This document shows, in pieces, positions 53,660-61,546 of a stretch of 64,000 nucleotides of DNA. Position 1 is the first letter of the stretch, and each line of letters starts with the position of its first letter. Source of the stretch: Candidatus Babelota bacterium (GTDB lineage: Bacteria > Babelota > Babeliae > Babelales > Vermiphilaceae). The DNA is taken from positions 62,001 to 126,000 of the forward strand of contig JAFEAZ010000006.1 in assembly GCA_018266085.1 (NCBI GenBank), written 5' to 3'. Both the position numbers and the translations under genes were made by a program. The notes under the pieces are model-generated. The model did no database searches and was not told the DNA's origin. It saw only the letters and a list, made by a program, of their open reading frames with translations.

Positions 53660-53690
53660 ATACAACAAGACTTACACCAATTTTTGTCAA
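53660..53690 (-). promoter_or_regulatory. Possible promoter of the 140-aa gene
   Basis: Minus strand: perfect -35 TTGACA (53685-53690) and TTGTAT (53660-53665) with a 19-bp spacer, the same arrangement as upstream of the 674-aa barrel gene. Confidence 0.35.
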
Positions 53691-53698
53691 ATTACTAC

Positions 53699-55978
53699 CT
53701 ATGCCTGCAACTGTCTTTCTGCTTTTGTAATGTGCTGTCTTACTTCCTGAGCCATAGTAATCACGTTTTGTGGTACATCCTGTATAGATATACAATCTAA
53801 CGCTTTATATGCTGCTTGATACTGTCCGAGCTGCGCGTAACATTGTGCTATGCGTACATAATAACTTGGAAATGTTTTAGTATGAGAGGCTACTTTTTTA
53901 AAGCAGGTTAATGCTTTATCAGTATATCCTTTTACGAAATAGACCTCGGCGCAATTGTACCAACCACGAAGATCATCGGGATAATGACTTAAAAGACGCT
54001 CATACGTGTGCAATGCTTGGTCATGCTGTTGTGCAAGAAAATAGGCGTTGCCAAGATTAAATAATGAGTCTTGGTCATTGGGTAATAATGCAAGAGTTTT
54101 GGTATAGCCAAAAATAGCATCATCATATTTGTGTAGGATAAGGCTCAATTTTGCAAAAGCGCTAAATCCCATATCATCATCAAGATCACATTTCATGCAT
54201 GCATCACGAAAGTGATTCCAAGCAAGCTCATAGTTGCCCTGCTCGCAATATAACCTTCCAAGGTTATAGTGTGCTTTGCCATAATAAGGACGCAATTGCA
54301 AGGCTGTGAAAAGTGCCGATTCTGCTTGCGCATATTCACCTTGCTGCAATAAAAAAGAGGCTAAATTGTTATAGCCTTCAGGATGGTTTGGGTTGATCTT
54401 GAGCCCTGTTTGTAACGTCTGTAGAGCCAATCCAGGCTGTTGTGTATGCAAATAAGCAACAGCGAGATTATTGTAGGGATCATAATACTGAGGGTCTAAC
54501 GCTATAGCTTTGGAAAAATAGGCAATAGAATCGTGTGGCCGTGCACACTGTTGCAACAGTTCAACGCCATAATTATTCTGCACGCGAGCTTTGCCCGGCG
54601 CATTTTCAAGTATATTGCCCCAAAATTCAAGTCCTGATCGCCAGACTCTATTGCGCTGCATCGTCGCAAAGCCAAGCGGTATCACGAGCATTACAGCGCA
54701 AGCATGTGAGACATAGGTCTTCTGGGTAATCTTACTATCTACAAGTGCCAAGCGATGTTGCGCCCAAGCGCCACAAGCGACGATTGCAGTTGCAAGCAAA
54801 AACAACCAACCGCATGATGCCATATATGTTTTATAATCAACCAGCAGTTCAGGTGAAGGGATAATGCTTGATCGTGGCAATATGCAGAGAAAAAACCAAC
54901 AGAAGCCGAATGTTATCATATGAGTACCATCTCGTTGCAGTAAACGCACAACGCAATAAGTAATAGCTGAAAGCATAAGAAAAGGGAGAAATGCATCTAA
55001 AGAAAAAAAACTGCGTGACAAGACCCAATCATATTCGACACTGATAGAAAAAGGCCATACAAATATCCATAAATAATGCAGGATCACCTTAAATTGTGAG
55101 ATGAAATAGGCGAAAGGCGTGATCAGTGAATTCGTATGCGTAATGATATTACCACAGTTATTGATTGCAATTCTTTGTAGCCCAAAAATATCTAGGAAAA
55201 AATCGATCTTAAAAAAATATATAAAGATTGTAGCAACAATCAGCATGATGCATCCATGCAACCACAGACGTTTTTTGATGGCTTGGTACTCGCCTTGTGC
55301 TATAAGAAACCAATCAACGAGCAGCAGTAATGCCGGTGTGATAATAGCAATTTCTTTGGTGCAACAAGCAAACGGCGTTAACGCAAGAAGAGCGATGGTA
55401 GCGCCCAAGCGAACCATTTTTTGTTGGCTATAACCAACAACCATACACAGCAGTGTCATGCTAAGCATAAAAAATGCAGCGAGTCCTTCGAGTTGACCTT
55501 GAATGACATAGGATACAGTCTGCGTTTGTACTGGGTGTAATAAAAACAAGATCGACGTTATGATAGCCAACAGCATGGCATGCTGCTTGAAAAAATCATG
55601 TTTGTTTCGTTTAGATAACCCGAGCGCTAGTATAAAAAAGAGCAGTATGCCATTGAGACTATGTAAGCAGATATTGAAAAGTCGATAAAAATAGGGGTCA
55701 AATTTGCCAAGAGCATATTGTATTGAATTCAACCAATAACTTATCCAGCGTGGACCTGAAAAAAAGAGATCCCAGAACCGATAGTGGCGCAACTCAAAAT
55801 GCTTAGTAATATTGGCAATATCATCAAACTGAAAGGAATAAGGTAACGAAGGAGAATAAAAAAAGAGCGTACTGCTCAATAAAAAAAGTGGTATGATTAG
55901 CCAATAATACCAAGCGATCTCATGAGGCTCTGTCATCGGAACAGTTTGGGTTTTTCTGGTTTTGAGAGTTTTTTTCAT
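53699..55978 (-). CDS. TMTC-like GT-C membrane protein with C-terminal TPR array
   Basis: 759 aa from the ATG at 55978; an ATG two codons earlier sits too close to AAAGGG. About ten membrane helices (residues 20-440). The first extracytoplasmic loop has FQFDDIANI, the acidic DD motif of GT-C sugar transferases; SYWLNSIQYAL and ICLHSLNGILLFF follow as in TMTC proteins. Residues about 470-740 are some eight TPR repeats (for example YNNLAVAYLHTQQPGLALQTL, split by the usual 34-residue period). Eukaryotic TMTCs are O-mannosyltransferases; bacterial homologues are mostly uncharacterised. Here it could glycosylate exported proteins. Confidence 0.8.
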   Translation of the reverse strand: MKKTLKTRKTQTVPMTEPHEIAWYYWLIIPLFLLSSTLFFYSPSLPYSFQFDDIANITKHFELRHYRFWDLFFSGPRWISYWLNSIQYALGKFDPYFYRLFNICLHSLNGILLFFILALGLSKRNKHDFFKQHAMLLAIITSILFLLHPVQTQTVSYVIQGQLEGLAAFFMLSMTLLCMVVGYSQQKMVRLGATIALLALTPFACCTKEIAIITPALLLLVDWFLIAQGEYQAIKKRLWLHGCIMLIVATIFIYFFKIDFFLDIFGLQRIAINNCGNIITHTNSLITPFAYFISQFKVILHYLWIFVWPFSISVEYDWVLSRSFFSLDAFLPFLMLSAITYCVVRLLQRDGTHMITFGFCWFFLCILPRSSIIPSPELLVDYKTYMASCGWLFLLATAIVACGAWAQHRLALVDSKITQKTYVSHACAVMLVIPLGFATMQRNRVWRSGLEFWGNILENAPGKARVQNNYGVELLQQCARPHDSIAYFSKAIALDPQYYDPYNNLAVAYLHTQQPGLALQTLQTGLKINPNHPEGYNNLASFLLQQGEYAQAESALFTALQLRPYYGKAHYNLGRLYCEQGNYELAWNHFRDACMKCDLDDDMGFSAFAKLSLILHKYDDAIFGYTKTLALLPNDQDSLFNLGNAYFLAQQHDQALHTYERLLSHYPDDLRGWYNCAEVYFVKGYTDKALTCFKKVASHTKTFPSYYVRIAQCYAQLGQYQAAYKALDCISIQDVPQNVITMAQEVRQHITKAERQLQA

Positions 55979-56033
55979 GTTCATCAGCCCTTTTCTTATG
56001 CTTTACTAAAAAACCTTCATATTCTAAAACTAT

Positions 56034-56062
56034 TTGACCCTCAGAGAAACACCTTTTACACT
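56034..56062 (+). promoter_or_regulatory. Promoter of the M50-like gene
   Basis: -35 TTGACC (56034-56039), 17-bp spacer, -10 TACACT (56057-56062). Predicted transcript start near 56069, about 40 bp before the chosen ATG, and this argues against starts further upstream. Confidence 0.65.
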
Positions 56063-56107
56063 AAGTTAGTCTTTCGTATAGTGCATTCTTTTATTATTGG
56101 TGCTTCT

Positions 56108-56785
56108 ATGACAAGCCTTAAAATAGCACAAACTGTTACCGAGTTTATCATTCTTTTTTGCGCATACTTGCTTGCCGTAACGCCTCCTGGTTGGTTTCGC
56201 TCATGGGTAGCGCTGCGCATGGGTGACGAGACCGGTAAAGAGCTGGGTTTATTGACCCTCAATCCTTTTGCTCATATTAGCGTTGTTGGGCTTATCTGTT
56301 TTTTATTGCCATTCTATCGATTCGGATGGGGTAGGCATGTGCCCGTGCATAGACAGGCTATTTATGATGGGGATAACCGCAATGTAAAATTTGCCGCAGC
56401 CCTTTTTGCCGACACGCTTGCGCATTGGTTAGTAGCATTGCTAGGTTTAGTCATACTCGGGTTTCTTATCGGACCGCATATCTTTGCCGCTACAAATGGC
56501 ATAATCGGTTCACCATTGACACTCAGTTATGCTCGTATTTTAGGAATATGCATTCATTTAAGTGTTGTATTGTGCGTAGTAAGTTTCATAGTAAATAGTA
56601 TGACTTATTATGTAGCGGTGCATAAACCGGAGCTGTACCATGATGACCTTTTTAATTGGTACTTTCTTGCTGCATATCTGCTTATTGCAATAACCATAGG
56701 AAACGAAATTATCTGCGGAGTCTTATATGGCACTATGTTTCTCAGTCAGTTACTATGCCATATGATGGGCTTTGCTAATCTTTAA
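56108..56785 (+). CDS. M50 (site-2 protease) homologue lacking the catalytic motif
   Basis: 225 aa, six or so membrane helices. It aligns with small bacterial M50 proteases through WVALRMGDETGKELGLLTLNPFAHIS and the later FGWGRHVPV strand. At the position of the metal-binding HExxH it reads PGWFR (residues 27-31), and the AGPxxN motif reads ADTLAH. So it should be proteolytically inactive, an M50 pseudoprotease. I start at the ATG at 56108 because the promoter lies just upstream. Followed 19 bp later by tyrS. Confidence 0.75.
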   Translation: MTSLKIAQTVTEFIILFCAYLLAVTPPGWFRSWVALRMGDETGKELGLLTLNPFAHISVVGLICFLLPFYRFGWGRHVPVHRQAIYDGDNRNVKFAAALFADTLAHWLVALLGLVILGFLIGPHIFAATNGIIGSPLTLSYARILGICIHLSVVLCVVSFIVNSMTYYVAVHKPELYHDDLFNWYFLAAYLLIAITIGNEIICGVLYGTMFLSQLLCHMMGFANL

Positions 56786-56804
56786 CGATAGGTGATAGAT
56801 AGTC

Positions 56805-57998
56805 ATGGAATCGAACAAGGCATTAGAGTTGATCTCTACGGGCATCGTGCAGGCGATCCCGGTTGATGAACTACAAAAAAAATTAAGCTCCGGCAAAAAA
56901 CTGATTATTAAGCTGGGAATGGATCCAACAGCACCGGATCTCCATTTAGGGCATGCGGTGGTCTTGTCAAAATTAAAACAATTTCAAGATCTTGGTCATC
57001 AGATCATGTTTTTGATTGGCGATTTTACTGCTCGCATTGGCGACCCTACAGGTCGTTCAAAAACACGGCCACCGTTGACCATTGAAGAGATCAACAACAA
57101 CACCCAGACCTACTTTAAACAGGTTAGCAAGATTCTTGATCAATCTCGCGTTACCATCGTCTACAATAGCACGTGGCTTGGCGCGCTTTCAACTGCCGAT
57201 CTGTTGCAATTATGTGCTAAAGTGACGCTTGCACGTTTGACCGAACGCGAAGATTTTTCAAAACGCATAGAACAGAACCAGCCAATTGGCTTTCATGAGC
57301 TGCTTTACCCGCTTTTCCAAGGGTATGATTCTGTCGCGTTACAAGCAGATGTTGAGTTGGGCGGAACGGACCAGACCTTTAATCTTTTAATGGGTCGATT
57401 CTTACAAGAACATTATGGTCAGTCGCCGCAAGTGGTTATTACAACACCGCTTCTTGAGGGCTTGGATGGTCATGAAAAAATGTCGAAGTCATTGGGCAAC
57501 ACGATCAGTTTAATAGAGTCAGCAGAGCAAGCGTATGGTAAATTGATGTCGATATCAGACATGCTTATGTGGCGTTACCTTGAAGTTCTTTTGCACATAC
57601 CTGCAGCTGCAATAACAGAACTTCAAGAGCAGGTCGCTGAAGGCAAACAGCACCCTATGCAGCTCAAAAAACGCATGGCTCATGACATTGTAGCTCGTTT
57701 TTGGTCTACTGAAGAGGCTGTCGTGGCTCAAGCACATTTTGAAGCCCTCTTTGAGAAAAAGGATTATTCAAAAGCGCAAGAAATCAGTTTGCCTGCCGCA
57801 ACACAAAATCCGCTATGGATTGTTGAGTTGCTCAAGCTGGTTGGTGCAGTGACCAGTTCGTCTGAAGCTCGGCGCTTGATCGAATCTGGCGCTGTCACCG
57901 TAGATGGCACTACCGTAAGTGAATTTAAAAAAGAGGTTGATTGCTCAAGCGGCATGATTATAAAAGTGGGCAAACACAGAATCTATAAACTGGTGTAG
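56805..57998 (+). CDS. tyrS: Tyrosine--tRNA ligase
   Basis: 397 aa, class I. HLGH (residues 47-50), KMSKS (225-229), tyrosine-binding GYDSVALQADVELGGTDQ, and a C-terminal S4 RNA-binding domain (about 335-397, SSEARRLIESGAV). Belongs to the TyrRS subgroup in which the first signature is HLGH and the spacing to KMSKS is short. Probably cotranscribed with the M50-like gene. Confidence 0.96.
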   Translation: MESNKALELISTGIVQAIPVDELQKKLSSGKKLIIKLGMDPTAPDLHLGHAVVLSKLKQFQDLGHQIMFLIGDFTARIGDPTGRSKTRPPLTIEEINNNTQTYFKQVSKILDQSRVTIVYNSTWLGALSTADLLQLCAKVTLARLTEREDFSKRIEQNQPIGFHELLYPLFQGYDSVALQADVELGGTDQTFNLLMGRFLQEHYGQSPQVVITTPLLEGLDGHEKMSKSLGNTISLIESAEQAYGKLMSISDMLMWRYLEVLLHIPAAAITELQEQVAEGKQHPMQLKKRMAHDIVARFWSTEEAVVAQAHFEALFEKKDYSKAQEISLPAATQNPLWIVELLKLVGAVTSSSEARRLIESGAVTVDGTTVSEFKKEVDCSSGMIIKVGKHRIYKLV

Positions 57999-58006
57999 AT
58001 CTGAGC

Positions 58007-59182
58007 TTACATAACAATTCTGCTCAGTAATGGGTTCAAGCGAGCAACTAATTCTCGCTCGTTATTGCCCCCGCTGGCACGTGCAAGGTCGGCAATCGTA
58101 ATACCAGGACGATCGCCGATCAGTTCAACCTCGTCACCAACAACGAGGTCGCTTGTACAATCGGTAATGTCGATCATAATCTGATTCATGCATACGCGAC
58201 CAACAACCGGCACAAACTGTCCAGATCGACATACATAGACGGTACCTTTGTTACTTAAACTTAATGGGTACCCCTCATAATAGCCAACAGGCAGCACGGC
58301 TATGCGCCTGTCGCTTGTTGCTTGGTAGGTCCGATTATAGCCAATATAAGCGCCAGCAGATACGCTGCGTATATGCATGATGCGAGCTTTCCATGTCAGT
58401 ATTTGACGTAGCGGCAAACCGATTTCTTGCGTGCATAATCCGTAAGCCCCAGCTCCAAGACGCACAAAGGAATACCTCGTTTGAGCAACACAAGCGGCAA
58501 CAACCGATTTGGCTGCATGGCGCACAGGGATGTGAATACCAGATGTTGCAAGCTCATCAAGGACTTTATTAAACAGTCTATTTTGTTCCTCTAGAGCGGT
58601 TGGTGTCAAATCTCCTGAGGCGGCAAAATGAGTATATATCCCTTCTATGTGTATATGAGGTAAACTCATAATCTGTTTGATAGTAGCTACCCCATTTTCT
58701 GCAGGAACACCAAAACGCGATAAACCGGTGTCTATCTTTATATGCACACGAAAAGCATCTGTTGTTATCGCGCTCAGACGTTGAGCTGATTGCAGATCAT
58801 GCACCGCAATAATGATGTTTTTGCCATGAACAAGATTAGGGTCGGCATCGATATGGGACAATACGAGAATAGGTTTGGTTACTCCAAGTGCGCACATGCG
58901 CAGCGCTTCAGAAAGGGTAGAGGTGCCAATCCAGGCTACCTGTCGGTTCTGTTGGCACAATAATGCCATAGAGTCAATGCCGTGTCCGTAGCCGTTTGAT
59001 TTTATAATAACTGCTAGATCAACCGCAGATGTCATACGGTCGGCAAAACAGGCTATGTTGTGATTAAAGGCTGCGCTGTTGATCTCAAGCCATGAACCAG
59101 CATACGCGTCGAGTTGATCTGCGTATAAAAATTTTGACGAAGTGGAGAGAACGGTTGTACTATGAAGCGCAGAATCTAACAA
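58007..59182 (-). CDS. alr: Alanine racemase
   Basis: 391 aa. PLP enzyme making D-Ala for peptidoglycan. PLP-binding Lys in IIKSNGYGHG (K61), second catalytic Tyr in YIGYNRTY, VRLGAGAYG and the C-terminal GRVCMNQIMIDIT. Start is TTG 59182, preceded by GAGGGT at good spacing; this leaves a ~25-residue N-terminal extension compared with the family. Its presence implies a peptidoglycan wall, consistent with Pal. Confidence 0.93.
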   Translation of the reverse strand: MLDSALHSTTVLSTSSKFLYADQLDAYAGSWLEINSAAFNHNIACFADRMTSAVDLAVIIKSNGYGHGIDSMALLCQQNRQVAWIGTSTLSEALRMCALGVTKPILVLSHIDADPNLVHGKNIIIAVHDLQSAQRLSAITTDAFRVHIKIDTGLSRFGVPAENGVATIKQIMSLPHIHIEGIYTHFAASGDLTPTALEEQNRLFNKVLDELATSGIHIPVRHAAKSVVAACVAQTRYSFVRLGAGAYGLCTQEIGLPLRQILTWKARIMHIRSVSAGAYIGYNRTYQATSDRRIAVLPVGYYEGYPLSLSNKGTVYVCRSGQFVPVVGRVCMNQIMIDITDCTSDLVVGDEVELIGDRPGITIADLARASGGNNERELVARLNPLLSRIVM

Positions 59183-59213
59183 TGCAGCACCCTCAAAAAA
59201 AGGAAGTCGTCAC

Positions 59214-59999
59214 ATGTATATATCTATAAAGAGTCTATCACAGTCATTATTTTTTTGCGCATTGTTCAGTATTGTTATAGGTTACCAAGAAAGTCATGCT
59301 AGAACAAAAGGCTGTGCTTCTTGTTCCGCTGAGAAGACCTCTCGAAAATCAAAGCATAGCCGCTATCGTAAACAAGCGCTCAAGTTCCAATCGTCTGCCG
59401 TTGCTGCGGTAATGGATGACCTGTACAGAGGAGCAAATGGATCAATAATTTCCCCTGCCGAATCTGATTTTATAAAGGCAAAGGGTGGCAATTCAACTTA
59501 TGGAGAGATAACACCTAGTGCATTGACTGCTTTATTGCAACAACTTTCTATTACCAAAAAAGACGTATTGTATGATCTTGGCTCGGGCACTGGCAAAGTT
59601 GTTATGCAAAGTTACCTTGAGTTTCCCTTTAAAAAAGTAGTTGGTATAGAGCTTTCAGCACAGCGCTACAAAGAGGCGCAGCGTGCTCTTGCTGGCCTTA
59701 AGTCGCGTGGTTTTGTTGACAAAAAACGTTCGATATCATTTATACAAGGTGATATTGTCGAAACGCCCTATACTGATGCCACGGTTGTGTATTTATGTTC
59801 AACCTGTTTTTCAGATGATTTGATGACAAAATTAGCCGAGAAGTTTTCTCGTTTAAAAAAAGGAGCTCGGATCGTCACTCTTAAACAGATTCCACATCCG
59901 AACAAGTATAGGTTACAGTTGATCCACGAATGTCGCCAAGCGATGAGCTGGTCGACACCTGAAGGTTCCCCTGTCTACATCTACAAAAAAACTAAATAG
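59214..59999 (+). CDS. Exported DOT1-like SAM-dependent methyltransferase
   Basis: 261 aa. Signal peptide about 1-29 (IGYQESHA|RT), a Cys/basic linker (30-60), then a class I methyltransferase fold in the DOT1 order: helix, STYGEITPSAL (95-104; DOT1 D1 loop YGE), YDLGSGTGKVV (120-130; motif I), VVGIELS (142-148), VVYLCSTCFSDDL at the position of DOT1's VNNFAF loop, then KFSRLKKGARIVTLKQI. The final helix/strand is also kept. The NN of the DOT1 active loop reads CST, so activity is uncertain. DOT1 enzymes methylate histone H3 Lys79; a secreted bacterial version could target host chromatin. Alternative: a generic exported methyltransferase. Confidence 0.68.
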   Translation: MYISIKSLSQSLFFCALFSIVIGYQESHARTKGCASCSAEKTSRKSKHSRYRKQALKFQSSAVAAVMDDLYRGANGSIISPAESDFIKAKGGNSTYGEITPSALTALLQQLSITKKDVLYDLGSGTGKVVMQSYLEFPFKKVVGIELSAQRYKEAQRALAGLKSRGFVDKKRSISFIQGDIVETPYTDATVVYLCSTCFSDDLMTKLAEKFSRLKKGARIVTLKQIPHPNKYRLQLIHECRQAMSWSTPEGSPVYIYKKTK

Positions 60000-60015
60000 A
60001 TACAAAGGGTATAGT

Positions 60016-60420
60016 ATGAAAAGAACGTTTATACTGTTGTTAACGCTCCAAGTACAGAATCTTGCGCTTGCTGCAGAGCAAGAGAAACGAGTACTTTTAC
60101 CAAACAAAGCAGCCATTGAAAGAGTTATAAAGAAATTTGTTTTTGAAGGGTTTTTTCAAGAAACACCCATACTCACCGAATTAGCGGGCAAAACCATGTC
60201 AGCTGATGAAGTAAAAACAACGCTTGAAGCGGCTGCACGCTCATACTTCAACACCAAAGATCTCCAACCAGCAGGCAGAACCCATTTTATGAAGCATCTT
60301 AATGAGATTGTATACACTTTGGTTTCTCCCAAACGTGTCAATATTAAGGATATCGACTATGATCCGCCGTGTCGTTTCTGCGGGCGAGCATGTTCACCGA
60401 ACTATTACTCAAATTTATGA
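60016..60420 (+). CDS. Small secreted protein, unknown function
   Basis: 134 aa. Signal peptide about 1-19 (LALA|AE), helical middle and a Cys-rich end (PPCRFCGRACS) that could bind metal or form disulfides. Begins 16 bp after the DOT1-like gene and ends at a terminator, so it is its operon partner. Function unknown; a chaperone, cofactor or co-secreted protein are guesses. Confidence 0.62.
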   Translation: MKRTFILLLTLQVQNLALAAEQEKRVLLPNKAAIERVIKKFVFEGFFQETPILTELAGKTMSADEVKTTLEAAARSYFNTKDLQPAGRTHFMKHLNEIVYTLVSPKRVNIKDIDYDPPCRFCGRACSPNYYSNL

Positions 60421-60445
60421 TCACATCTGTGTGCTGAAAAATACA

Positions 60446-60497
60446 GAAGAACTCTTTGTATGAGCATAATAGCCATAGAAAGAGTTCTTCTTTTACT
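60446..60497 (+). terminator. Terminator after the DOT1-like operon
   Basis: AGAAGAACTCTTT (60446-60458) pairs with AAAGAGTTCTTCT (60480-60492), 21-nt loop, short T tract. Confidence 0.75.
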
Positions 60498-60667
60498 GTA
60501 CGCTGAATATATAAATTCTTTTATTCACGATAAGATAATAAAGCATGGGCCCTATCTTCCGTCATCGCAACTGCCGTGCCGGACAAGTCGCAGAGGGTGA
60601 CGAATAAAACGATATACCGCGCTTTGTCTAGGTTATTAGCTCTCTACAAAAGAAAGTTGTTAAAGAT

Positions 60668-61546
60668 ATGAAAAAAACAGAACGCACTCCGCTCAAAAGA
60701 TCATCTGCCGATATGATCAAACGGCAGCACCCGACAAAAAAAGGCAGACCTTCAAGGCAATCAGAGACTCCAAGAAAAACAAGCTCCCAAGAAAAAGTTG
60801 ATGGAGAGCTTGTTTTTGGTGTTCACTCAATTGTTGAGCTGTTACGCGCAAAACGCAGAAAGCTTATGTCGATTTATACAACAAAACCAACGCCTCGTGG
60901 ATGGCAACAGATAGAAGCCTTACTCCCTGCCCGCGGTGTGGCGATTCAATATGTACCACGCGAAAAACTGCATGAAATAGCAGGAACGACTGATCACCAA
61001 GGTATCGTGGCTTGGGCTCATCCATTCCCAACGCGCAAAGTACCTTTTGATCCAAAACGTCAGCCATTCTTGATTATGCTTGACGCAATTCAAGACCCAA
61101 GAAATTTAGGAGCTATTATTCGTAGTGCCTATTGTACCGGAGTTTCTGGCGTTGTGTTGGTTAAAAAGAATGCGGCGCCACTTAATGCAACGGCGCTCAA
61201 AGCTGCTGCTGGTTTGGCGGAACATCTAGAGTTTTTTGTTGCTGCGTCAACGCAAGAGGCCGCACAGTTGCTGACCAAGGCCGGCTATCATCTTTATATC
61301 GCAAGCTTTGGTGGGTCAGATGCACGCAGTGTGCCATTTACGTCTCCATGCTGCCTTGTTATTGGTAGCGAAGGCCCTGGTATTACCAAAGGGATTGAAC
61401 GTCACGGTACGGTAATTACTCTGCCACAGCGCACGCCCGATATTTCCTACAATGCATCGGTTGCGGCAGGAATACTGTTATTTTTAATCAGCAGTAAAGT
61501 TGTTCAGCACAACGCACAACCAGCAGTATCTAGCGACCAACAGTAA
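60668..61546 (+). CDS. rlmB: 23S rRNA 2'-O-methyltransferase, SpoU/TrmH family (RlmB-like)
   Basis: 292 aa. A basic N-terminal extension (about 45 residues), the L30e-like substrate domain (FGVHSIVELLRAKRRKL), then the SPOUT trefoil-knot domain with all three motifs: LDAIQDPRNLGAIIRSA, CLVIGSEGPGI, and LPQRTPDISYNASVAAGILL. Methylates a guanosine of 23S rRNA in the E. coli prototype; close relatives modify other RNAs, so target is not certain. Its end overlaps the convergent M16 gene by 17 bp. Confidence 0.9.
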   Translation: MKKTERTPLKRSSADMIKRQHPTKKGRPSRQSETPRKTSSQEKVDGELVFGVHSIVELLRAKRRKLMSIYTTKPTPRGWQQIEALLPARGVAIQYVPREKLHEIAGTTDHQGIVAWAHPFPTRKVPFDPKRQPFLIMLDAIQDPRNLGAIIRSAYCTGVSGVVLVKKNAAPLNATALKAAAGLAEHLEFFVAASTQEAAQLLTKAGYHLYIASFGGSDARSVPFTSPCCLVIGSEGPGITKGIERHGTVITLPQRTPDISYNASVAAGILLFLISSKVVQHNAQPAVSSDQQ

